NCBI GenBank assembly: GCA_025765615.1
Contig: JAIVFJ010000503.1
Span: 1-30,706, forward strand
DNA: 30,706 bases
DNA from: Zopfochytrium polystomum
Taxonomy: Eukaryota; Chytridiomycota; Chytridiomycetes; Chytridiales; Chytridiaceae
Direction: 5' to 3'
Part shown: in pieces, positions 22,160-30,706 of the stretch
Layout: each line of letters opens with the position of its first letter
How positions within the stretch are numbered: position 1 is the first letter of the stretch
Program-made: the position numbers and the translations under genes
The notes under the pieces: model-generated
The model's database searches: none
The model's input: only the letters and a program-made list of their open reading frames with translations
Told to the model about the DNA's origin: nothing

Positions 22160-22191
<32 letters not shown>

Positions 22192-22696
22192 TTTTCCCGT
22201 TGTTTGGTTCTCCCTTGTAAAATAAAAGTACCGAACCGCTGAAGCAAGTACCCTGGCAAGTAAATGGTCCAATGGATTTTGTTACTGGCGCGGTCTTGCC
22301 GGGGCCGGGCTGGGTGGACTGCAAAACAGGGCAAAAGATTAAAACGCTCCGAAATAGACCACACCCTGTGCACCGGCAGCCATAAATTCCAAACGTTTGA
22401 AGCAAACACGTCCCCACTTGGAGCGTTTTTGATTGCGGACAGCTCGCAAGTTTTTCTAGGGGAAAGGACATTTGGGCGCAGCTGCTCTAACTTTGCAAAA
22501 GGCGGACGGGGATTTAAACGAGGGGGAGGGGGCAAAAATGGGACAAGGTACCAAAGTCCCTTCTCAGCCTCTTCTGACAGTCTCGTTCTGTTCCGACGGG
22601 TTTTCGAATAAAAATTCACAGCCACAGACTGTTGACAAACTCCTTCCCCAACCCACTACCCAGGCTGCACTCACCGGCCCCCCCCTCCTCCATCAT
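21739..22696. other. Spacer between the Zn2Cys6 gene and the orphan membrane gene
   Basis: Pyrimidine-rich (TTCTT/CTTTTT runs) to about 22060, then a GT microsatellite (22161-22191), an AATAAA-type word at about 22220 and mixed-composition DNA up to the ATG at 22697. Open frames here are repeat-derived or short. The 3' UTR of the transcription factor and the promoter of the next gene must lie here. Confidence 0.5.
22161..22191 (+). repeat. (GT)n microsatellite
   Basis: About 30 bases of GT repeats lie about 430 bases after the transcription-factor stop codon. Confidence 0.9.
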
Positions 22697-24799
22697 ATGT
22701 CAACAGACCCGCCGCCGCCGCCGCGGGGCGCCTGGGCCCTGCCTCACGCGGCGGCGCACGCAATCAAGACCATATCTCTAGGCCTCTTCATCGCCGCGCT
22801 CTCGCTCTGGGCCGTCGCCGCAACCGAATCGGCCGTCGTCGCGACCGGCTCCGGCCGCCCGCCCGACTCGGTGTGCCTGTACTACAGCTTCGGGCTGTTC
22901 TGGATCCTCGTCGCGTACTACTGCTTCGACACCGCCGCGCGGCTCGCCGCGACCGGAAGGGGCAACTACTGCTCGTTCGACCGCGTGTTTTTGCTGATGG
23001 GCTTTGTCCTGGTCGCGGTGCTCGCCGCCGTCGCGCCGTCGAGAGGGGCTTTTTTGGGCATGGCGGCTTTTGTGCTGTGGCCAGGTTAGCGGGCGGACTT
23101 CCGCGTTTCCCCCTCCTCCACCACCCCAAGACTCACGATCAAATAATAATATATTTTTCTTTTATTTTTTTTTTTTTCCTTCATGAAAAAAGGTACATTC
23201 CTGGGCATCCTCTACATGCTCCCGCGCAAGCACGCCAGCCTCCTCGCGCACCTCGTGACGGTCCTGATCGGCAGCCTGCTCTACATCCTGACGATCGTGT
23301 TCGCGGCGTGGATGAGCTCGCTGTACCTGTACATGATGGAGACGACGCAGGCGCGGACGGCGGGCGGGTTCTTTACGCAGGTGACCGTCATCCTCCTCGG
23401 CTTGCTGGCCGAGCCGGCGTGGGAGAGCATGACGAAGGTGCTGCAGGACAATTTCCATCAGACGGAGAGACGCGCTGGAGGCGCCGGCGGCGGAGGTGAC
23501 GGCGACGGCGACGGTGACGGCGGGGCGGGCTTTGATACCTTGGCGCGCTTGTCGTCCGGATTGAGCTTGGGCGCGCTGGCCGACGCCGCCGCCGCCGCCA
23601 CCGAGTGCGAGGATGTCGGCGAGCGCGGCGCCGAGGAGGAGGAGGAGGCGAGGGCGACGAAGCGCCGCTCCGAGGCCGTGGTGAAGAAGACGCGGCTGAT
23701 GGCAGTGTTTGCTCAGCATGGCGGTGAGCGGGGGGGGGGGACCCTGTTTGACAACCAAAACATTGATAATTTGCGCGAGACTGATTTTTATTTTTTTTAT
23801 TTAACACGCACTTTGCATTTTTTTTAAATCCATGCAAAAGGCCGCTTCGGCATGACAGGCATCATCGGGCTGTTCCGCACCCGCCCCGAGTGGGAGTGGC
23901 TCTTCTGGACCGGCGTCTTCCTCGACATTGCCACGCCGCCCGCCTGCCGCGTCGCGTACGACTGGGCGACGCAGCTCCTGCCGCGGTGGCGGCGGCGTGC
24001 GCGGGGGCGCCGGCGGCGGACGGTAGAAGCGGCGGCGGCGCCGACGGATGCGGGGGAACCGCCACCGCCGCCGCTGCCGCAGGAGCCGTCGTCGTCGTCG
24101 TCACGAACATTGGCGTACCCGTCAAACAGCAGCAGCACCACCACCACCACCAGCGCAGAGGCCCGCACCGTCGGCGCGGTGGACGACGACGACGGCGGTG
24201 GCGGCGGCGACGGCGGCGGCGCCAGGGTCCTCTGGCGGAACCTCCTGCACGTCGACAACGATCCTGCGGTCGACCACCACGTGCGGGTGGCGCGCTACAC
24301 GCTGCGTCTCGTCGCCGCGCTCGGCGTCGCGCTGTTCTTCTCCGGCGACTCGCCGTTGCTGGCGGTGCCGGCTGGGGCGGGGGCGATGCGGGACGCGTGC
24401 GCGCGGCGGCTGGGCGGGGTGACGGTCGCGCTGACGGCGGGGCGGGCGGGCGGGATGGTGGCTGCGAACGCGGCGGTCGACCTTGTGGTGGTGGGGGTCA
24501 AAGCGGTGCGGGAGCGGCGGGGGAGGGGGAGGCGGAGGAGGCGGCGGTGGGAAGGGACGGTGGGGCCGGAGGTCAAGGAGGAGGGTGGTTACGGTGAAGC
24601 GAATGGGGAGGAGGAGGAGGGCGGAGGCGGCGGCCACGGCGCGATGGACGACTGCGGGGAGGAGGAGAACGTGCAGTTTGTGACGCTGTGGACGGTGGTG
24701 GAGGCCAGCCTTATCACTGTCGTGGGCGTGTGCTTTGCCGTCATGTTTCTGCGCGGGTCGTTCATCCTCGAAGGGTGCGGCCCGGTGCCGCCCGCTTGA
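22697..24799 (+). CDS. Unrecognised multi-pass membrane protein
   Basis: Three exons, 22697-23084, 23193-23723 and 23841-24799, join in frame to 625 aa. I do not recognise the family. The N-terminal third has five or six hydrophobic helices (about residues 23-45, 58-78, 92-110, 113-137, 145-177 and 188-205). A charged Gly/Asp/Glu-rich loop follows. Exon 3 opens with RFGMTGIIGLFRTRPEWEWLFW and a further helix, then a long Gly/Pro/Ser/Thr-rich and Asp-rich loop. The last third adds three or four helices (RYTLRLVAALGVALFF, the VAANAAVDLVVVGVKAV segment, WTVVEASLITVVGVCFAVMFL). No transporter signature or signal motif is visible. Hydrophobic blocks keep coding character while the loops are low-complexity GC repeats. 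Both introns have T-rich or A-rich acceptor regions. The start ATG is preceded by a C-rich leader. Confidence 0.7.
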
Positions 24800-25754
24800 C
24801 CTTTAAGTTCCGTATTCTGTGTTTTCCTCCCTCTCACGCGCGCCGCTCGGGGCGGCTTTGAGGGAGGGGAGGTAGGGGATAGAGTGAAACCCCAGGCGCG
24901 CGCTCCGTATACTGTATGCGCTTTCTTTTTTTTTTTTTTTTGAATTTAGGACGCCATCCTTTGCCGAAGTTTGCCTGATTCTGGAAATGGAATCGAGACT
25001 CCAGAGGTGGGGCCTCTAACGAGAGGCTGTTAAAAGTTAGCAAGATGCAGTCTCCACTGATGCGGCGATCCTGTTTCATTAGAAAGTTTTGGTGAACCCA
25101 ATGTGCCTCGATTGCCAAATTGGCACCAGTTTGCGTTTGTGCCCCTGGCAAACTCACGGACAGGGTCCACCTAGGCAGACTTGAACTCTGGGATATTTCA
25201 GGGTTCAAGGGTCTTCTTGGTGTCCCAGGTTAACCACCGACCAGTGATCTAGACGGAAGCAATCTGCTTTGTTTACAACTGGGCGCTCACCCAGTTGGGA
25301 ACCCAATAATTCCTCATGTTGTTGGATTTTTAGTGTACTGATTAATTATTCCGTCTGCAATGTTCGAAGGAAGAGAGGCCAATGACAGTGAGGTTGCTCA
25401 ACAGCTTTTCACAGAGTTGTGAGGATTACTACAAGTGGCTAGTCTGCATATCGCATTAATTGGCGCCAAAACTTTCTGGTTTCTGTGATAATTTTTCAGT
25501 TCTCTTGTAACAACTTTTTTTTGTAGAGTTTGCAATCGTTAACAACGTTCACAAAACTGTACTTATTATTCATAGTCTATGATGAGACAAATACTTTGAT
25601 TAAGGATAATCACTACGAATCGGGGCGCTAATACTGATCAATGAGTATAGTAATGACATATAAACGATGCGAGCCACCGGGCACCGCGGCCACCCACGCG
25701 GCCTGGTGTGTGTGTGTGTGTGTGTGCTGAGGGGGAAGCCGGGGGGGGGGATCC
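24800..25754. other. Convergent spacer before the GH5 stop codon
   Basis: After a GC-rich beginning the stretch 24925-25660 is lower in GC with unique-looking sequence. It has no recognisable gene and no strong open frame (the longest, 24834-25208 minus, gives 124 unrecognised residues). A GT run at 25706-25726 and a G10 tract at 25741-25750 directly follow the GH5 stop on that gene's strand. Confidence 0.5.
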
Positions 25755-27585
25755 CTAGTACGGAACTTCCGGCCACGGCCACCTTCCTTTGCCGGCAGCG
25801 GCGTCGGCCGCCAGCGCCTCCAAAGACTTCCAAACGGGGTCCCCCTTCCAAAACTCAAAGTCGCTCGAATTCCCGGGCACAACAACCTCCCACGGCATCC
25901 ACGGCACCCCCGCCTTATTGCACGCGGCGGCGACCATCGCAAACCCGGCGGCCTTCGCGCCGGGGTCGGCCGCGGCGGTGCCAAACTCCTCGACGAGCAG
26001 GCGTTTACCGTTGTCCGCGGCGATTTTCGCGAGCGTGGCGACGCGGGCGGCGGCGTCGTTGGGCGAGTAGGAGTGGACGGCGACGACGTCGATTGCGGGG
26101 CAGCTGAGGAGGGCGGGCGGGACGGAGGAGTCGATGTCGGTGCCGCCGCCGGAGGAGACGAGGATTGCGGAGGTTTGCGGGAGGGCGGCGCGGAGGGCGG
26201 TGGCGCGGTCGCAGTGCCAGGTGGGGTTGACGACGTCCATCCAGCCGAAGGCTTCGTTCTGGGGTTCGAAGGCCAGCACGACGTCGTCGAGGGATTTCCA
26301 CGGTCTCCCCGCGAGGAGGTCGTTTTTGTGGTTGAGGACGTGGGCGATGCGGGCGTCGATCGCTTGCTGGGCGGAGAGCGATGTGTAGAAGCCGGCGGGG
26401 GAGCCGTACTTGCGGAAGTAGGCGTCGTTGTCCCAGGTGCCGAGGGACCAGCGGTCGTGCAGGGAGATGATGAGTTTGAGGCCCCGGTCTTTGCAGCGCG
26501 CCATGAGCGCGTCGATGCGGTACAGCGCGGTGTCGTCGTACTGCCCGACGGCGGAGGGTTCGATGTCTTTTGTGTAGATGGCCCGCGAGTTTTTGGAACC
26601 GGCGTACACGCGGTTGATGAAGATGCGGATGGCCTTGTACCCGGCGGCGGCGACGGCGTTTAAAATGAGCTCCTGGTCGTCCGCGGGGAGCGTATGGAGA
26701 AAGTAGCTGTTGACGCCGGCAAAGTTGACGGCTTTTGTTTCGCGGCAGTCTGCGCAAAGGAGCAAAGTTTAGTTCCACCCGCGCGGTTTCAGTGAAGGTT
26801 TTTAGTGTGTGTGTGTGTGTGGGGGGGGGATGGGACGGCTCTCACCGTTCCACGCGCGGTTTCGGCACGTTTTCGCGCCAAAAATCCCGTCGCTTACGGC
26901 GGTACAGCACGTGTTGGATGGATCGTCGCACACGTCAGTGCTCAAGCACGTATTGAGGGTCGCCACCCGCCTCGCGCAATCTGCCCTTTCCGTTATTTAA
27001 AGTCCGGAGCCCCACACGGTTGAAAACGGCTCTCTCTTACCGTTCAACGCGCGATCGCGGCAGGTCCTTTTCCCCGAGGAAACGTCTGCGATTGCCGTGC
27101 AGCAGGTGAACCCCGCCGACGCGCAGACGTCGGACGGAGTGCACTGAGACCAGTCCGGCACCTTTTTCGCACAGCCCCAAACTGGGCCAACTCGAGGGTC
27201 AGAGGCCGGGAAAGAAAAAAGAGAAGCGTAGCCTCTTTCACCACGAAAAAACGAACGCTCCCCAGCTTTTCACGCGTTTCCTACGTACATCCAACGATGG
27301 AATCGCGACAAGTTGTCTTGCCAGAGCTGACATCCGCGACGCCGACGCAGCAGGTAAAGTGAGGCGTCGCGCACACGTCGGTGGAGGGAGAGCAGCTCTG
27401 CCAGTCGTCAACGATCCTCGCTCTCACTGTTTCGCCGTGGTCAGGTGGTGGGGGGGAGTCAGCGGATTCTGAACCAACAGCTGTATATTTTTCTCCAAAT
27501 GCCTGTGCGTAAGGAACTTACTTTGGACGGGTGAGTTGAGAACCACTGACAGAGCAGAGGGAACCACCGCGAGCACGGCGGCCAT
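25755..27585 (-). CDS. Secreted GH5-like glycoside hydrolase with three Cys-rich modules
   Basis: Five minus-strand exons (27585-27522, 27426-27289, 27181-27041, 26980-26846, 26749-25755) join without a break to 490 aa. An in-frame ATG at 27633 would add 16 residues (MSRRHSTPSLLDLFPP). Either start gives a hydrophobic leader, AAVLAVVPSALSVVL, consistent with a signal peptide. Residues about 22-160 are three homologous Cys-rich modules, one per exon. The rest is a TIM-barrel glycosidase: NFAGVNSYF at strand 1, AIRIFINR, LKLIISLHDRW, acid/base Glu in LAFEPQNEAFGW, VVAVHSYS and nucleophile Glu in RLLVEEFG. The layout suits a GH5-type mannanase or glucanase acting outside the cell on plant or fungal polysaccharide; the exact substrate is uncertain. 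The protein ends at WPEVPY. All four introns are phase 1. Confidence 0.82.
26846..27426 (-). repeat. Three tandem Cys-rich modules, one per exon
   Basis: Exons of 138, 141 and 135 nt encode modules with the spacing Cys-x9-Cys-x5/6-Cys-x6-Cys-Cys-x12/13-Cys-Arg. Shared words are (S/T)DVC, (F/N)TCC, DVSSGK and TCRD, followed by LNDC or WNDC at the module border. The first module has Arg where the other two have their first Cys. I cannot match this to CBM1 or to fungal dockerins. Confidence 0.75.
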
Positions 27586-27633
27586 CGGTGGGAAAAGGTC
27601 AAGGAGTGACGGCGTGGAGTGGCGGCGTGACAT

Positions 27634-27771
27634 TCTCTTTCTATAGGGGAAAGCAGAGCCAGTTGCCAGGGAGTCGCGTCGAGTTCGTGTCGCCGAATAA
27701 AGGAAGCTCATTTTTTTTGCCTTTTAATATTATATGCTAAGCCCTGGTTCACTACGAATGATTGGTGTCTT

Positions 27772-27804
<33 letters not shown>

Positions 27805-28064
27805 CTCTCATCTCGCCTTTTTCGCGGTACGATTTCTTGCTCCCCTCGCAACCCGAGGTTCAGACAATGTCTCACGGAAACAGAGAATAAAAACACGGAA
27901 TTAAAATGAAATAGAGGGAAGCTGAGGCAGTGCTGAATCACGCAGGGGTTGAACCAAATAACCGCGTCGGATTTACCGACTTTGGCCACGGCTTATGCGA
28001 TTGGAAGAGTTCTCTCTCTCTCTCTCTCTCTCCTCCTCTCTCTCCTCTCTCTCCTCTCTCTCTC

Positions 28065-28097
<33 letters not shown>

Positions 28098-28454
28098 GTA
28101 CACGTACGCTATAAGAGGTGCAAGCGAGCGCGAGGGTGTGTGAAAATCGAGCCAAAGTTGCTACTCCCCCCCCTTACATATCAACAGCAACGAGCTGGAG
28201 CACTGAGGGGAAGGCGGCAGAGTCTGAATACTGACCGTCACGTTTCACTTCTGCTCTGCTCAGTTTTTTTTTTTTCTTTTTTTTTTCGCAGTTTCTTTTT
28301 GGAACACGTCAACCGGTTTGCGGATCGGCTTGAACCAAAGTGGTTCAGTCGTGCGTCACACTTGTTCACCGAAGAGTCAAAAAAAGACAAGAACAAAGAA
28401 AAGAAAAGAAATAACAACAAACACACACACTGACAAGCACATAATCGTTCGGTC
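27634..28454. other. Divergent promoter region, GH5 gene (-) and DUF599 gene (+)
   Basis: About 820 bases separate the two divergent starts. They hold a poly-T run (27773-27802), a CT microsatellite (28011-28097), T-rich stretches (28265-28287) and an A-rich leader before the DUF599 ATG. No gene is seen. Confidence 0.55.
28011..28097 (+). repeat. (CT)n microsatellite
   Basis: Eighty-seven bases of CT with regular TCCTC interruptions, about 360 bases upstream of the DUF599 start, pyrimidine strand in the sense direction of that gene. Confidence 0.95.
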
Positions 28455-29854
28455 ATGCAGCAGACGGCGGCCGTCAACGCCGGGGCGGGCCTTGCGTCGG
28501 CGGCCGCGCTGCTCGCGTACCACGCGTGGCTGGCCCACACCATCGTGACGAGGCCGTCCGCCACCGTCTACGGCCTGAACGCAACAGCAAGGTGGTGGTG
28601 TGGTGCTTTAACTTGACATGGAGAGAGAGAGAGTGTGTGTGTGTGTGAGTATGTGCATGGCAGAGCCGAGGAGATACCTGTGCCTCCCATCCCATCTACT
28701 GCTGTAAACCTCGACGCTCACTCATTCACAAACATTACCCCGTCAAACAACCCACTCTCACGACTACTAGACGAGCGTGGGTCGCCTCCGTCATGATCAA
28801 GAAACAAGACATTGTGGCCAGTTAAGAATTCCCCCGTCCGTCTATATCATTCTACCCAGCGCTCTTCCCGAATCTAACCAGCCAACCAAAACACACACAC
28901 ACACACACAAACAGTCCAATCGTTGCGCAACTGGATCATGGGCGCGACGGCGCTCGCGTCGACGTCGGTCGTCATAATCTTTGGGTTCGTGGCGTTTGTT
29001 GCGACGATCGCGACGCACACGGACGCCATCTCGTCGTCGGACTCGACGCCGCCGACGCCGCTGGGCAAGGACTTTGGGTTCGTGCTGGATGCCGCGTTCG
29101 GGTACAAGGTGCTCGGGATCCTGGTCGTGTACATGGCCGCGTTCTTTGCGTTTGTCAACGCCGTGCGGTTCTTTAACCACGCCTGCTTGGTGATCAACAG
29201 TTGAGTTTGTGTTTTTTGTCGTTGTTGTTCGTTTTTGTTCTCGTAGTGGTCTCAACCTCCCGCGTACTGCGCGCTGCGCGCGCTCTCTTTCTCTCTTACT
29301 CTCCCCAACCATCCACACACACACACACACACACACCGGGCGCAGTCACCGTCACGCCCGACGAGCTCTCGCACCTCACCCCGTCCCTCCGGATCCCGGC
29401 CAAGCTGCCGCTCTCGCCCGTGGTGGTGGCGTCGATGGTGAACCGCGGGGCGTTCTACTACCACTTGGGGATGCGCGCGTACTACCTGTCGTTCCCGGTG
29501 ATCGCGTACCTGTGGGGCCCGTGGGCGCTGCTCGGGGCGTCGCTGGTGCTGTGCGTGGTGCTGCACCAGATCGACTTGCAGGTGTCGTACGAGATGTTTG
29601 AGAGCGGCGCCGCGCACGGGGACGGCGACGGCAGGTGGGCGGCGACGGCAACGGCGGCGGCGGCGGGGACAACGTGGGGAATCAGGAGGAGAAGGAGGAG
29701 GAGTAATGCGGCGAGGCCGCCGCCACCGCCGCCGCCGCCGCCGGCGGTCGAGCTTGTTGCGGTCATGGCAGAGGAGGGAAGGGTTGTTGGGCGGCAGGCG
29801 CCCGATTCTGCGGGAGGAGGAGCGACGTCGGCGGCGTTCCTGCGGTCCGAGTGA
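28455..29854 (+). CDS. DUF599 family membrane protein
   Basis: Four exons, 28455-28591, 28771-28820, 28915-29199 and 29346-29854, join in frame to 326 aa. The order of motifs is that of DUF599: an N-terminal helix (GAGLASAAALLAYHAWL), RAWVASVM...QDIVAIQSLRNWIMGATALAS, a helix after it, a third hydrophobic segment (LGILVVYMAAFFAFVNAVRFFNHACLVIN), and after a loop MVNRGAFYYHLGMRAYYLSFPVIAYLWGPWALLGASLVLCVVLHQIDL. The last 100 residues are a Gly/Ala/Arg/Pro-rich tail of low complexity. DUF599 proteins occur in bacteria, plants and fungi; their function is not established. Introns 1 and 3 and the region before exon 3 carry GT or CA microsatellites. Exon 2 has only 50 nt but supplies the conserved RAWV...DIVA block. 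Confidence 0.85.
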
Positions 29855-29978
29855 GGTGAGGGAGTGGGTGTGAGTGCTTGTATTATGTTCTGCGAAACGC
29901 CGGGTGCCGGTCGATCGAAGAGGAGTGGGGACGGGGGGCAGGGTTGAGCCTTCAGATGAATTTGGGTTATTAGCGCAA

Positions 29979-29984
29979 TAAATA
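29979..29984 (+). terminator. Polyadenylation signal (AATAAA) of the DUF599 gene
   Basis: A canonical AATAAA lies 125 bases after the stop codon, within CAATAAATAATAATGAC. Position and sequence suit a fungal cleavage and polyadenylation signal; the cleavage site itself is not visible. Confidence 0.5.
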
Positions 29985-30546
29985 ATAATGACTATGTTCA
30001 GTACTACTCTGTCTCTCTCTTCCCTCTCTCTATCTCTCCGTCTCTCTTCTCTCCCTCTCACTCGCTCACCAAATGGCGTTGGGACTGGGGCAGAAAGTGA
30101 CCCAACAATGAACCAACAATGGCCCAACCAACCGGAGCGTTCACAATAAATTGGGCTCCTCTTCCGACTTTCTCCCTTCAAGGGAAAACTTCTTCAAGGC
30201 GTGGCCGCCCAAGCGTTGGGGGATGGAGAGGCTCGCATCGCGGCACGTTGTCGCGGCACCTCCTCTCTGTAAAACAGCCAAAGAAGGCAACCGACCCCAC
30301 CAAGTGTGCCCCCTCCCCACCCCCCGCTACTGCTCCTGTCGTCACGCTGGCACGACGTGAGTCCCAGACGGCCCATCGCATTTGCGTGGTGGTTGCTTCT
30401 TCAGTCGACATCCCTTCTTTGCCTCCCCCCCCTCTCCTTACCCACCTCACTGTCTCCGCCCAAGACTGGGGGCATGCACACACACACACACACACACAGA
30501 GAGGCCGCCACAGTTCCAGTCGTGGCCGGCGGTTGTCGCTGTGGTC

Positions 30547-30593
30547 GTGTGTGTGTATGCGTGTGTGTGTGTGTATGCGTGTGTGTGTGTGTA

Positions 30594-30661
<68 letters not shown>
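30547..30661 (+). repeat. (GT)n microsatellite with ATGC-interrupted units
   Basis: The first half is a higher-order repeat in which about six GT units alternate with ATGC (at 30557, 30574 and 30592). The second half is a pure GT run of about 65 bases. The window ends soon after. Confidence 0.95.
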
Positions 30662-30662
<1 letters not shown>

Positions 30663-30706
30663 TTGCTGCCGACGCTTGCACCTCTTCTACTCTGGGGCAG
30701 GTAGTG

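Larger units (their letters stand above)
29855..30706. other. 3' end of the window, no gene
   Basis: The stretch contains the probable 3' UTR of the DUF599 gene, a CT-rich patch (30008-30064), mixed DNA, a CA run (30476-30498) and a long GT tract at the end. Open frames here are short or repeat-encoded. Confidence 0.5.

Noticed and set aside
26073..26663. 196-codon plus-strand frame antisense to the GH5 exon
   Set aside because: A Gly/Val/Asp-rich shadow produced by GC-rich codons of the glycosidase on the other strand.

Overview
The window reads as nuclear DNA of a GC-rich, intron-rich fungus. The grounds are GT-AG introns of roughly 55-280 nt, a Zn(II)2Cys6 factor with a fungal-type middle domain, an allantoicase and a cytochrome b5-acyl-CoA dehydrogenase fusion. 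The many introns per gene, together with a KAT14/ATAC2-type acetyltransferase (to my knowledge absent from most Dikarya), suggest an early-diverging, possibly chytrid-like lineage; that placement is inference. Coding exons are about 60-70% GC. Spacers and introns are poorer in GC and loaded with microsatellites (CT, GT, TCTG, poly-A, poly-T).

Layout: (1) 546-2162 (+) EI24/RRT8-like membrane protein, 2 exons. (2) 2663-5278 (+) allantoicase, 10 exons, with three +1 homopolymer frame breaks. (3) 5279-6789 repeat-rich spacer with a long CT tract and telomere-like repeats. (4) 6790-11714 (+) KAT14-like PHD plus GNAT acetyltransferase, 13 exons, 1268 aa. (5) 12015-14309 (-) cytochrome b5-acyl-CoA dehydrogenase, 8 exons, 525 aa. 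(6) 14310-17850 lower-GC spacer holding a strong heat-shock-element array and a TATA-like box, perhaps in a transposon remnant. (7) 17851-21738 (+) Zn2Cys6 transcription factor. (8) 22697-24799 (+) unrecognised multi-pass membrane protein, 3 exons, 625 aa. (9) 25755-27585 or 27633 (-) secreted GH5-like glycoside hydrolase with three Cys-rich modules on three phase-1 exons. (10) 28455-29854 (+) DUF599 membrane protein, 4 exons, 326 aa. (11) 29855-30706 non-coding tail ending in a GT tract.

The genes do not form an evident pathway cluster. They cover purine nitrogen salvage, chromatin acetylation, fatty-acyl oxidation, transcription, polysaccharide breakdown and three membrane proteins, as expected of ordinary nuclear gene order. 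Exon joins were checked by hand for phase: six of the eight genes sum cleanly to an open frame. The exceptions are allantoicase (three extra bases) and one junction in the transcription factor. No tRNA, rRNA, CRISPR array or complete transposon was recognised.
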